From Bacillota bacterium (GTDB lineage: Bacteria > Bacillota > Clostridia > Lachnospirales > Lachnospiraceae): a DNA stretch of 45,443 bases. Positions within the stretch are counted from its first letter, which is position 1, and every line of letters begins with the position of its first letter. Below are positions 14,784 through 23,292 of the stretch, piece after piece. Under the pieces are notes generated by a model, which did no database searches, was not told the origin of the DNA, and saw only the letters and a program-made list of their open reading frames with translations. Location of the stretch: contig JAEZRJ010000029.1 in assembly GCA_023412855.1 (NCBI GenBank), forward strand, positions 1 to 45,443, given 5' to 3'. The translations under genes were made by a program, and so were the position numbers.

Positions 14784-15143
14784 ATGCATATAAACGAATC
14801 AGCAGAAAATTATTTGGAAACTATTTTAATACTTAGCAAATCTCATCCGGTAGTGCGATCCGTGGACATCGCAGAGGAACTTGGTTTCAAGAAGTCCAGC
14901 GTCAGCGTCGCAATGAAAAACCTGCGTGAAAAAGAATATATTACCGTATCGAAGGAAGGCTTCATTCAGCTTACCGCAGCAGGCAGGAAAATCGCCGATA
15001 TCATATATGAGCGTCACGAGCTGCTCTCCTCCTGGCTGGTGAAGCTTGGAGTGGATAAAAAGATCGCTGCTGACGATGCCTGCCGTATCGAGCACGTAAT
15101 CAGTACCGAAAGCTTTGAAGCGATCAAGCAGTACATTAAATAG
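14784..15143 (+). CDS. DtxR/MntR-family metal-dependent regulator
   Basis: A 119-residue iron- or manganese-responsive repressor of the DtxR family. The N-terminal winged helix (residues 5-65) contains SAENYLETILILS, VRSVDIAEELGFKKSSVSVAMKNLREKEYI and a wing. A dimerisation helix region follows with RHELLSSWLVKLGV, DDACRIEHVIS and SFEAI. The metal-ligand Glu and His of ERHELL and the C-E-H of CRIEHVIS are present. There is no C-terminal SH3-like domain, so this is the short MntR-like form. The start at 14784 has GAGG eight bases upstream; a longer frame from 14676 runs through the promoter. It is divergent from feo, so control of iron uptake is likely. Confidence 0.9.
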   Translation: MHINESAENYLETILILSKSHPVVRSVDIAEELGFKKSSVSVAMKNLREKEYITVSKEGFIQLTAAGRKIADIIYERHELLSSWLVKLGVDKKIAADDACRIEHVISTESFEAIKQYIK

Positions 15144-15199
15144 CAGACGTATGCAAGCTATAAAAAACATAAAATCAGAAAATGAAACAAAGCCCATAA

Positions 15200-15234
15200 A
15201 AAATCCGCACTTGTTTAAGCCGAGTGCGGATTTT
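15200..15234. terminator. Bidirectional terminator between the DtxR-family gene and eno
   Basis: AAAATCCGCACT and AGTGCGGATTTT form a perfect 12-bp stem around an 11-base loop, with A/T runs on both sides, so it can end both convergent transcripts. Confidence 0.92.
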
Positions 15235-15277
15235 CATATCCTAGAAAATTTTATATCGTTGCAACTAGCAATCGAAG

Positions 15278-16573
15278 TTAAAAAGCGTCGAAACCGGGAT
15301 ATACAGCACTTGCTCCAAGCTCTTCCTCAATACGAAGCAATTGGTTATACTTTGCAACTCTCTCGCTTCTGCTGGGCGCACCGGTCTTGATCTGGCAAGT
15401 ATTCAGCGCTACCGCCAAATCGGCGATCGTCGTATCCTCCGTTTCTCCGGAGCGATGGGAAGAAATTGCAGTATAGCCTGCCTTGTGTGCCATCTTAATA
15501 GCTTCCAGAGTCTCCGATACGGAACCGATCTGATTTAACTTAATGAGGATGGAGTTGCCGCAGCCGAGGCCGATGCCTTTTTTAAGGCGTTCGGTATTGG
15601 TTACGAACAAGTCATCACCTACCAATTGTACCTTATCTCCAAGCTCCTTGGTCATAATCTGCCAGCCTTCCCAGTCCTCTTCATCCAAGCCGTCCTCGAT
15701 AGAATAAATAGGATACTTTTCGCAAAGTTCCTTCCAATGAGCCACTAATTCTACGGAGGTGAACTTCTTTCCATTCTTGGGAAGTACATACTCTCCTTTT
15801 TTGTCACTCTTCCATTCGCTGGAAGCCGCATCCATAGCCAGCACAAAGTCTTTGCCCGGCTCATAGCCTGCCGCCTTTACCGCCTCGAGAATATACTCAA
15901 TCGCTTCCTCATCGCTTGCCAAATCAGGAGCGAATCCACCTTCGTCTCCCACGGAGGTAGCGAGTCCCTTCTTCTTGAGCAACGATGCCAACGCGTGAAA
16001 CACCTCCGTACACTGGCGAAGGCCCTCTTTGAAGCTGCTTGCGCCCACGGGCATAATCATGAATTCCTGAACGTCCACAGTGTTCGCTGCATGAGCACCG
16101 CCGTTTAAAATATTCATCATCGGAACCGGAAGCCTGTTGCTGTTAACACCGCCCAGAAAGCGGTACAGAGGAATATCGAGTGCAACAGCTGCCGCTCTCG
16201 CACATGCGATGGAAACAGCCAGTATCGCATTGGCCCCGAGATTAGACTTATCCTTCGTGCCGTCCGCCTTTATCATCGCCGCATCCACTCCGTAGATATC
16301 CGAAGCGTCCATTCCTTTTAAGGTATCATTAATAACCGTATTGATATTATGTACTGCCTTAAGAACGCCTTTTCCTCCAAAACGGCTCTTGTCTCCGTCA
16401 CGCAGCTCCAGAGCCTCGAACTCTCCCGTGGAAGCTCCGCTGGGCGCTGCCCCTCTGCCCACAGTACCGTCAAACAAGTATACCTCCGCTTCTACGGTGG
16501 GATTTCCTCTTGAGTCGATAATTTCACGTCCTATTACTTTTTCAATTTCCAAATAATTCATATCGTTAACCAT
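15278..16573 (-). CDS. eno: Enolase
   Basis: Enolase converts 2-phosphoglycerate to phosphoenolpyruvate in glycolysis. The 431-residue protein carries DSRGNPTVEAEV, GAAPSGASTGEFEALELRDGD, GDEGGFAP, the metal ligand in SIEDGLDEEDW, VGDDLFVTN, the catalytic Lys in LIKLNQIGS and SHRSGETEDTTIADLAVA. It is full length. Two starts are possible: ATG 16573 (AAGGG six bases upstream) or ATG 16561, which gives the family-typical N-terminus MNYLEIEKV; the first is listed. It is monocistronic, between its own promoter (16708-16736) and the shared terminator. A palindrome at the predicted transcription start suggests repression. Confidence 0.97.
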   Translation of the reverse strand: MVNDMNYLEIEKVIGREIIDSRGNPTVEAEVYLFDGTVGRGAAPSGASTGEFEALELRDGDKSRFGGKGVLKAVHNINTVINDTLKGMDASDIYGVDAAMIKADGTKDKSNLGANAILAVSIACARAAAVALDIPLYRFLGGVNSNRLPVPMMNILNGGAHAANTVDVQEFMIMPVGASSFKEGLRQCTEVFHALASLLKKKGLATSVGDEGGFAPDLASDEEAIEYILEAVKAAGYEPGKDFVLAMDAASSEWKSDKKGEYVLPKNGKKFTSVELVAHWKELCEKYPIYSIEDGLDEEDWEGWQIMTKELGDKVQLVGDDLFVTNTERLKKGIGLGCGNSILIKLNQIGSVSETLEAIKMAHKAGYTAISSHRSGETEDTTIADLAVALNTCQIKTGAPSRSERVAKYNQLLRIEEELGASAVYPGFDAF

Positions 16574-16680
16574 TCCTTTCCCTTGGAGGGATTCCCCCTT
16601 TTGCCTTTGCGACTATGCTTATGAGGTTTCAAAATAATATAGATAAGGCAAAAGGAGTTGTCCATGATTTATTCGCAATT

Positions 16681-16698
16681 AGTTAGCGAGAACTAACC
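16681..16698. promoter_or_regulatory. Palindrome AGTTAG-N6-CTAAC in the eno leader
   Basis: TTAGTT-AGCGAG-AACTAA (16679-16696) is a perfect inverted repeat. Read as AGTTAG-CGAGAA-CTAAC it has the same halves and spacing as the site over the feo promoter at 14618-14635. It lies just downstream of the predicted eno transcription start. Confidence 0.5.
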
Positions 16699-16707
16699 AC
16701 GTATATT

Positions 16708-16736
16708 ATTATAACAATAACTTAATAAAATTACAA
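16708..16736 (-). promoter_or_regulatory. eno promoter
   Basis: On minus, TTGTAA and TATAAT are separated by 17 bases. The leader is about 130 bases long and contains the AGTTAG/CTAAC palindrome near its 5' end. Confidence 0.78.
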
Positions 16737-16783
16737 GATGATATAAAGTATTTTTATGGAAAATAATTCTCAATATCCATAAG

Positions 16784-18418
16784 CTACATCTGGTTCAGCA
16801 ATCCGGAAATACCCTGCTCTTCAAAAACTTCCTTATAATAACCGATTTCATCCTGAATCAACCCGTCAATCACACTCATTCCAAGCAGCTCCACCGGAGC
16901 TTTATCATCGGTCAGAAGATATTCCCCTCTTTCATAAGCCGTAAGCCCAGCATCAACTGCTCTCATCATAGCCGCCAGCTCTTCGTTGTCGATTTCAGCA
17001 GCATAGTCACTATTATCCGCAGCATTTCCATCAGCACCCGCTTTCAAATACCCCGCTGCATCCTCATTTAATGTAGCAAAAAGCTCTCTGTTAGTTGCCC
17101 CCTTTACATTTACAGTATATACATGAGGGAAAACGTTCGCGATAGTATCCGAAAGATAATCGTTAATATTACCTTCTTCCTCCGAATGCATATTCATATT
17201 TACCACCATTACTCCATTATCCTTCAAATGTTCCTTCACCATAGTGAAAAACTCTATGGAAGACATCTGGAAAGGAATCGTAATATCCTGATAAGCATCT
17301 ACCATGATGACATCGTATTTATCGTCTATTGCCTGAAGGTAAGCGCGGCCGTCGTAGGTGGTTACGTTGACCGTATCGGGCAATTCAAAATATTCTCTCG
17401 CTAAATCTGTAATCTTTTGGTCGATTTCCACGCCCTCTACCTTTATGTTGTCAAAATACTTCATGCACTGTTTTGCGTAAGTCCCGGTTCCCATTCCAAG
17501 AATCAGTATATCCCCTTCCCCGTTCTCTGCAATACCTGCCATGACGGGAGCTGCAAGGGCATAATCGTAATACATGCCGGTAAGAGAGTCGTCTTTTTTC
17601 ATGATGGACTGCACACCGAACAGCACATTCGTAGAAAGGATAACGCTGTCATCCGTCTCCTTTACCTGCAAATAGTTATAGATGGATTCCCCTTCATAAA
17701 CCAGATCCTTTTCCCAAAAAGCGAAGCTGTCTGAATTCCCAAAGATACCGCATAGAATAAAAAGAACGGTTGCTGCCGCGCAGACCTTTCCTTTTTTCTT
17801 CTTGCTGAAAAAATATATCAGGCCTAAAACCAGCAGGATTCCCGAAAATATCAAAAAGGTGATGGAAGTGCCAACCGCCGGAATGGTCACAAAAGTAGGC
17901 AGGAAGGTTCCTATAATACTTCCGATAGTATTGAAGGCGCTTAAGGTTCCTACGGTCTTGCCGCTGTCATCCAAGCTCTCCACCGTATATTTCACTAACG
18001 ACGGCGTTACCGTTCCGAGCAAAAATAACGGAAACACGAAGATGACCATACAGGCGATGAAGCCCGCCAAAATCAGAAAGTTATTATTTACCGTAAGTAC
18101 CAGCACCGCCGATATAGCGAGTATGATATATTTGCCCACAAGCGGAATTGCCGCAATCCAAATAGCGGCGATAATCAATCGCATATACAGTTTGTCCGGA
18201 TCCGGATTCTTATCTGCGCTTCGTCCTCCCCATATATTTCCTAAAGCCATGGCAATCATAATAGTTCCTATAATAATTGTCCAAACGATCTGAGAGGAGC
18301 TGAAATAAGGCGCCAGCAGCCTGCTTGCTCCCAGTTCTACTGCCATTACTGCAGTTCCTGCAAAGAATTCCGTCATATAAAGATAATATTTATTTTTCAA
18401 AATGTTTCTTGTGCCCAT
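16784..18418 (-). CDS. Fused MFS-like transporter/spermidine synthase-like protein
   Basis: A 544-residue two-part protein. Residues 1 to about 220 hold seven or eight hydrophobic segments, starting YMTEFFAGTAVMAVELGASRLLAPYFSSSQ, the N-terminal signature of the fused MFS/spermidine synthase family. The soluble C-terminal half has a spermidine synthase-like Rossmann fold: ILILGMGTGTYAKQC for SAM or dcSAM binding, VEGVEIDQKI, YDGRAYL and VDAYQD. The polyamine-type acidic site is only partly conserved, so aminopropyl transfer is not certain. ATG 18418 has AGGAG five bases upstream and is preferred over 18448. It follows the transglutaminase-like gene by 126 bases. Confidence 0.85.
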   Translation of the reverse strand: MGTRNILKNKYYLYMTEFFAGTAVMAVELGASRLLAPYFSSSQIVWTIIIGTIMIAMALGNIWGGRSADKNPDPDKLYMRLIIAAIWIAAIPLVGKYIILAISAVLVLTVNNNFLILAGFIACMVIFVFPLFLLGTVTPSLVKYTVESLDDSGKTVGTLSAFNTIGSIIGTFLPTFVTIPAVGTSITFLIFSGILLVLGLIYFFSKKKKGKVCAAATVLFILCGIFGNSDSFAFWEKDLVYEGESIYNYLQVKETDDSVILSTNVLFGVQSIMKKDDSLTGMYYDYALAAPVMAGIAENGEGDILILGMGTGTYAKQCMKYFDNIKVEGVEIDQKITDLAREYFELPDTVNVTTYDGRAYLQAIDDKYDVIMVDAYQDITIPFQMSSIEFFTMVKEHLKDNGVMVVNMNMHSEEEGNINDYLSDTIANVFPHVYTVNVKGATNRELFATLNEDAAGYLKAGADGNAADNSDYAAEIDNEELAAMMRAVDAGLTAYERGEYLLTDDKAPVELLGMSVIDGLIQDEIGYYKEVFEEQGISGLLNQM

Positions 18419-18544
18419 GTTGTCTCCTGCTTTCTCTTTCTTTTCCATATATCTCTTTTTATTTGTGCCTTAATCTCTCAGGCATTCGCCTTATTCCAGC
18501 CCCTTTTCGTTGACCATATCCAGCATTCCCCTATAAAGCAAACG

Positions 18545-20044
18545 TTAATAATTCACCGTTATATTGTGGGTCAGCAATATATTTCCGCCTGAAAGCTCCT
18601 CTGTCTGAATGTCCACTTGACAGGAGGACGCATTCAGCTCCGATAGAACCTGATTCATATAAGCATCGGCATATGCACCGCTGTTATAAGAGTCGTAGCA
18701 TTGCATCCATAGATCGGCGCTGTTCACTACGCTCTGGAATTGAACGGAACCGCCGCTTTGCATGATGTTATGATAACAGTTCTGATAATAATCCTCCAGG
18801 CCGGTAAGAACTGCATCCGAGGAAAATCCGGCATCCTCCAGACTGCGTTTACCGCTGCCTGATGCGGTCGGTACATTATTTTCCGGGGCTTGGTATCTTT
18901 GCCCGTTGCAGGCAGGCAAATACACAGACAGATCCTCCCTTGCATGAGTACCTGCAAAATCCCCATCGGTTTTATTGAAATAATCATAGGTATTGGGGTC
19001 CGTATCGTCCCAAGTGGAATCCACATTATAGAACCCGTCGTCCAGCCCGATAATATTCCAGGCATGATTTTGCCCTGCGTAACCCGTACAGTAATAGCAG
19101 GGGACTCCAAGCTGCTCCATCAAATACTGGAACGCCCGCGCATAGCCCGCACATACCGTCTGATCGTTTACCAATGCGCTATAGGCTGTCTGATTGAGGG
19201 GTGCACCCAAGTTATACCGGATTCTATCCAGCAAGGCGTCGTGAACATATACCTCTTTTTCATAGTCGCTTCCCAGACTTCTGGCTCCGCTTAAGATTTC
19301 TTCGGACGCTTGGTCAAATTCAGTTTTAGACGCCGAAAGGTTGTCCGCGGTCTGGTTGTACTGCAGGACAATCTGCAGACAAATGCCATCTGTGGAAAAC
19401 TTGCCCCGGTAAGCGCAGTCCAGCCAGAAAATTTCAGGGTGGTCATTGAATACCGCCATGAAAACGTTCTTAAGCTGTCCCGCCCCTACCTTCTCCACAG
19501 GTGTGAATATCCCGTTTAAAGAAATCGCATTGGCATATATCTGACGGTAAAGCTTTTGCAGCGGCGCATCCAGCATACCGTAATAAGGATAAAATTTTGT
19601 ATCGAAGGTCAAGCTGTCGCCGGTCTCACCATAAGTAAGCTGGTTTTCTAAATCCTTCGCTTCTTTATCGTCAATCTGCTCATTCGTGTCCTGAACAGGA
19701 ATATATCCGCTTTTATCCGCAACCCTTGCCGGAGCCTCCACAGCAGATTTTTCCGGCGGAACGTAAGAACCTTCTTGTGCTGCTGCTTCTTTTCCTATTT
19801 CCGAAATGTCCCGCAGCAGTTCATCCGAGGTATAAGTATTCCTGTCTCCCGCCGCATCCGATACCGACAGTCCTTTGGGTGTCTCCTCTTCCCGAAGGGT
19901 TTCCTGCGGTAAAATGTTATGTGCATACAAAAAATTTGAGAGATTGTCCGAAAAGTCCGTATTAAATGCGCCTATAATAATAATCAGGCTTAAAAGGGAA
20001 AGTATTCCTAATAGCAGATATAACAGTTTCTTAATATGTTTCAT
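18545..20044 (-). CDS. Membrane-anchored transglutaminase-like cysteine protein
   Basis: A 499-residue protein with an N-terminal signal-anchor helix (residues 7-26) and an extracellular body. After a low-complexity Glu/Ala/Ser region (about 50-130) comes a transglutaminase-like core with a complete Cys-His-Asp triad: Cys298 in DQTVCAGYARAF, His327 in GQNHAWNII and Asp342 in NVDSTWDD. Such domains act as proteases, transglutaminases or cell-wall-linked peptidases; the substrate is unknown. It is the middle gene of an apparent RsuA-type, TGase-like, MFS/SpdS-like series on minus, 51 bases after the synthase gene. Confidence 0.85.
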   Translation of the reverse strand: MKHIKKLLYLLLGILSLLSLIIIIGAFNTDFSDNLSNFLYAHNILPQETLREEETPKGLSVSDAAGDRNTYTSDELLRDISEIGKEAAAQEGSYVPPEKSAVEAPARVADKSGYIPVQDTNEQIDDKEAKDLENQLTYGETGDSLTFDTKFYPYYGMLDAPLQKLYRQIYANAISLNGIFTPVEKVGAGQLKNVFMAVFNDHPEIFWLDCAYRGKFSTDGICLQIVLQYNQTADNLSASKTEFDQASEEILSGARSLGSDYEKEVYVHDALLDRIRYNLGAPLNQTAYSALVNDQTVCAGYARAFQYLMEQLGVPCYYCTGYAGQNHAWNIIGLDDGFYNVDSTWDDTDPNTYDYFNKTDGDFAGTHAREDLSVYLPACNGQRYQAPENNVPTASGSGKRSLEDAGFSSDAVLTGLEDYYQNCYHNIMQSGGSVQFQSVVNSADLWMQCYDSYNSGAYADAYMNQVLSELNASSCQVDIQTEELSGGNILLTHNITVNY

Positions 20045-20095
20045 CCTTTTTCCCCGCGTATCTTCTAAAGTAGATTAAATATCACAGCTCATGAT

Positions 20096-20803
20096 TTATA
20101 TACTTTTTTGCTTCAGGCCTTGTATTTCTTCCTCCGTCAATTCCCGATACTCTCCCGGCTTCAGTTCTTCATCTAACCTCAGGCTCCCCATGGAGACCCT
20201 CTTTAAATATAAGACGTTATTATCCACTGCATTTATCATACGCTTTACCTGGTGGAATTTTCCTTCTGTAATCGTCAGATAAATACATTTATCAGGTAGC
20301 AGTTCCACCGACGCGGGACGGGTAAGTTCCTCTTCTCCGATGTCCACGCCCGCCTCCAGCAAGCGCACGTCCTCCTCTGTAAGGGGGTGTTCCAATATCA
20401 CAAAGTAGACTTTTTTTACGTGTTTTTTCGGGGAAAGCAAATCATGAGCCAACGCTCCGTCGTTAGTCATGAGCAGGAGTCCCTCCGTATCCTTATCCAG
20501 CCGTCCTACCGGAAATAAGTCTGGATAGCCGGTATCCTTTAAAAGATCCGTTACCGTGGCGCTTACGTTATCCTTAGTGGCAGACACTACATCCTTTGGC
20601 TTATTCAGCATATAATATACATGCCTTCTGTAACGGAAGGGCTCTCCCCGAAAGGAAACCTCATCTTTATGCTCATTCACTTTTGTTTCGGGTTTGGTTA
20701 TAACCTCACCATTCACCGTCACCAAGCCATGCTTTAAATAAAGCTTCACCTGACTTCGGCTTCCGATGTTCATTTCACACAAAAACTTATCCAAACGCAG
20801 CAT
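20096..20803 (-). CDS. RsuA/RluB-family 16S/23S rRNA pseudouridine synthase
   Basis: A 235-residue synthase with an N-terminal S4 domain (MLRLDKFLCEMNIGSRSQVKLYLKHGLVTVNG) and an RsuA-type catalytic domain containing GRLDKDTEGLLLMTNDG (catalytic Asp after RL) and EGKFHQVKRMINAV. The length fits RsuA (U516 of 16S rRNA), though RluB/RluE targets cannot be excluded. The start at 20803 follows TGAGGAAAAGAA. It is divergent from ylbJ with about 90 bases between; no strong promoter pair was identified there. Confidence 0.9.
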   Translation of the reverse strand: MLRLDKFLCEMNIGSRSQVKLYLKHGLVTVNGEVITKPETKVNEHKDEVSFRGEPFRYRRHVYYMLNKPKDVVSATKDNVSATVTDLLKDTGYPDLFPVGRLDKDTEGLLLMTNDGALAHDLLSPKKHVKKVYFVILEHPLTEEDVRLLEAGVDIGEEELTRPASVELLPDKCIYLTITEGKFHQVKRMINAVDNNVLYLKRVSMGSLRLDEELKPGEYRELTEEEIQGLKQKSI

Positions 20804-20894
20804 TTCTTTTCCTCAGACTTTCTTCCCTTCTTATTTCCCGCGCCCTCACATATAACTGTAATATACCTCATTTTTTAAATCCGCGGTGATATTT

Positions 20895-21902
20895 TTGAAA
20901 AAAAAATTGAAAACTTTTCTGCTCACAATATTTTTCTTCTTTTTAACGCTACTGCTTTTGGTCTTTCCTACAGAGAGCCTGTCTTACTCCTTTATCGGAT
21001 TACAGCTATGGTTCAACAGAATGATACCTACCCTTTTGCCGTTTATGATTCTGACCGGAATTATGATCCGCCTGAATCTGACAGAAGGCTTCGTACGCGT
21101 GTTAAGCCCTATTTTAAAGCCTCTTCTGTCCATCAGCCTTAACGGTATTTATGCGTTGGTCATCGGCTTTTTCTGCGGCTTTCCCATGGGAGCCAAGGTC
21201 ATTGCCGATTTACTTTCCAGAGGCAAGCTGTCGCAAAAGGAAGCACAGTTTTTATTGTCCTTTTGCAACAATATCGGCCCCATTTATTTCATGAGCTTCG
21301 CGCTCCCCGTTCTCGGCCTGCAAAAAAGAGCACCCTATCTATTTGGGATGTACGGACTTCCTCTTCTATACGGAATCCTTTTAAGGTATACCCTCTATAA
21401 AGATATGACACCTGTTGAAGAGAGACGGCGTCCCCCCTCGGGGAGTCGGCAGACACCTTTTAAAAAACCTCTGATGGTGCTGTCCGCAGCCGAAATAAAG
21501 CAGACGGACACCCTTCTGGACGCGCTGGACGATTCCATCATGTCCAGCCTGTACGGCATCTCCAAACTGGGCGGCTATATGGTCCTATTTAACCTGCTGA
21601 ATTTAATTCCACAGTTTTTCCTGTACAACAAATACTTATATGGAATACATATTTGTGCCCTTTTAAACTGCCTATTAGAAATCACAAGCGGAATAAGCCG
21701 CATGGGAAACTGTGCACCTCTGGTTGTCCTGCTCCTTCTGCCCTTTGGAGGCTTTTCCTGTATCGCACAGACATACAGCATGATTAAGGATACCGCGCTA
21801 TCCCTAAAAAGCTATGTCCTGCATAAGCTGGCGCTGAGTGCGGTCACAGCTCTTTACTATGGAATATGGCTCTTATTTTCTCCGTCTACGTTTCTTCTTT
21901 GA
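20895..21902 (+). CDS. ylbJ: Sporulation integral membrane protein YlbJ
   Basis: A polytopic membrane protein of about 335 residues with two nucleoside-recognition/Gate-like regions: FNRMIPTLLPFMILTGIMIRL with FFCGFPMGAKVIADLL and FCNNIGPIYFMSFALP in the first half, and GGYMVLFNLL with LEITSGISRM and PLVVLLLLPFGGFSCIAQ in the second. This is the YlbJ pattern; YlbJ is needed for spore cortex formation in Bacillus. The start is ambiguous: TTG 20895 with GGTGAT upstream, or GTG 20886 with none. Its last 30 bases overlap the 3' end of the convergent amidase gene. It supports the reading that this organism sporulates. Confidence 0.88.
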   Translation: MKKKLKTFLLTIFFFFLTLLLLVFPTESLSYSFIGLQLWFNRMIPTLLPFMILTGIMIRLNLTEGFVRVLSPILKPLLSISLNGIYALVIGFFCGFPMGAKVIADLLSRGKLSQKEAQFLLSFCNNIGPIYFMSFALPVLGLQKRAPYLFGMYGLPLLYGILLRYTLYKDMTPVEERRRPPSGSRQTPFKKPLMVLSAAEIKQTDTLLDALDDSIMSSLYGISKLGGYMVLFNLLNLIPQFFLYNKYLYGIHICALLNCLLEITSGISRMGNCAPLVVLLLLPFGGFSCIAQTYSMIKDTALSLKSYVLHKLALSAVTALYYGIWLLFSPSTFLL

Positions 21903-23225
21903 GCGTGAAGAAATCAAGATCATAGTAAAGGAAAAGAGCACGAATAAAATGGCAATGCAGATCAAAATGACTTGAAGGAAATAAATTACTGTTATCTCTT
22001 TTTCTTCCTTCTGAGCCTTTTTCTTCGAATCATCATCCTGCTGTACTTGTGTCGTTCCCACAGAGGCATTCTCTTCCTCACCCACAACTGAGCTTTCCCC
22101 CATATTGCTTGCCTCTACGGCCTCCTGCGCATCAGTCTCTCCATAAATTAAGGAAGACAAGTGTATATGATTGCTTTCGGTGAATTTGTCAAAGAGGTTA
22201 TAAGCATTCACTACGATTTCAGGAAGTGTGCCGGAAGGCACATTCATAGTAAAGCGTATGGTATCCTCTCCTTCTTCCCATTTCTGTAAATCGGAAAAAG
22301 TAACTCCTCCATCATAGCTATAGGAATAGTAGAGCATGGAGCTGTCGTAATCCTGTGCAGAAAGGGCCACGGTAACGTCCCCGTTCTCCTCGTTCACATC
22401 CTTCACATCGATAATGCAGATATCCGGTTCCGTATCATCAGGCTTTACGGGGGAAGTAGGGACAGGTATCTCCACATTTTGATAACTGCTGTAATCTACG
22501 CCAAGGACTTTTGAGCTCAGTCCATAATATTTGGCAACCGCAGTCGCATCCAAAACACCGAACTTTTCCAGTTTTTCCTGAGAGTTATAAAACTCTTTAT
22601 CATTTTCCTGATCCAGATGGCAATGCTCGATGAGGGCCGCCGGCAGGTCATTTTCCGTAGCATGGCGAAGGATCCCGTAGTAATCCGTGCCTTTGTCATT
22701 TAATTTCGTCTTAATTCCTCTGGAATAAAGTCCCAGCTCTGTCAGCATATCCATTTCTGTGCTGGCAAAGGTATACCCCTTCTGGTATTCGTTATCAAAG
22801 GCGGAAACCCACACCTCTGCTCCAAATAAATCATGCTTTACGGACATATTAAAATGCAGACAGAATAAAAAATCTGCATTCACGGACTTGGCAAAATCCA
22901 CTCTCTCCTCGAGGGTCATATCCTTATCCCCTTCCCTCGTCAGATAAACGGTAATTCCTTCATATTTCTCAAGCTCTGCCTTCATGGCTTTCGCTACCGT
23001 CATAGTCATGTACTTTTCTGTATACTTCTCGTATTCTGCGCCCAGGTTCTCTCCGCCATGTCCCGGATCCAGCACTACCACAACAGGGGGGGCCTCCTCC
23101 TGCACGATTCCGGCCGCCCGGACCTCCTCCGTCTCCTGTGTGCCGGGCGCCGCTCCGTAGGCGTTTAAGCTTCCGCCAAGGAATAACAGGACTCCCGCTA
23201 AAACATATAATGCTGTTTTTCTCAT
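21873..23225 (-). CDS. Membrane-anchored N-acetylmuramoyl-L-alanine amidase
   Basis: A 450-residue Amidase_3-family cell-wall hydrolase that cuts the MurNAc-L-Ala bond. A signal peptide or anchor (residues 5-24) is followed by the catalytic domain: VVVLDPGHGGENLGAEY (first Zn His), CLHFNMS (second Zn His) and ALIEHCHLDQENDKE (catalytic Glu). An Ig-like or fibronectin-like module (about 275-370), an acidic linker and a C-terminal transmembrane helix (IYFLQVILICIAILFVLF) ending in KKKRRRRK follow. The C-terminal anchor is unusual for this family. ATG 23225 has GGAGG eight bases upstream. It is last in the coaD-side gene series and may be linked to spore or division wall remodelling, an inference. 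Confidence 0.88.
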   Translation of the reverse strand: MRKTALYVLAGVLLFLGGSLNAYGAAPGTQETEEVRAAGIVQEEAPPVVVVLDPGHGGENLGAEYEKYTEKYMTMTVAKAMKAELEKYEGITVYLTREGDKDMTLEERVDFAKSVNADFLFCLHFNMSVKHDLFGAEVWVSAFDNEYQKGYTFASTEMDMLTELGLYSRGIKTKLNDKGTDYYGILRHATENDLPAALIEHCHLDQENDKEFYNSQEKLEKFGVLDATAVAKYYGLSSKVLGVDYSSYQNVEIPVPTSPVKPDDTEPDICIIDVKDVNEENGDVTVALSAQDYDSSMLYYSYSYDGGVTFSDLQKWEEGEDTIRFTMNVPSGTLPEIVVNAYNLFDKFTESNHIHLSSLIYGETDAQEAVEASNMGESSVVGEEENASVGTTQVQQDDDSKKKAQKEEKEITVIYFLQVILICIAILFVLFSFTMILISSRSKKKRRRRK

Positions 23226-23246
23226 TACCGTTTCCTCCATATATAA

Positions 23247-23277
23247 AACCGGCTCCGTCAAAGGCGAAGCCGGTTCT
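23247..23277 (-). terminator. Probable terminator before the amidase gene
   Basis: AACCGGCT and AGCCGGTT form an 8-bp stem on minus, followed by TTATATAT. The U-run is weak, so readthrough into the amidase gene is plausible. Confidence 0.6.
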
Positions 23278-23292
23278 AATTGCTCATTGTTT

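Noticed and set aside
18491..18526. 11-codon ORF with AGGGG upstream between the transglutaminase-like and MFS/spermidine synthase-like genes
   Set aside because: Too short and without conserved character; there is no duplication or coupling as in the his operon.
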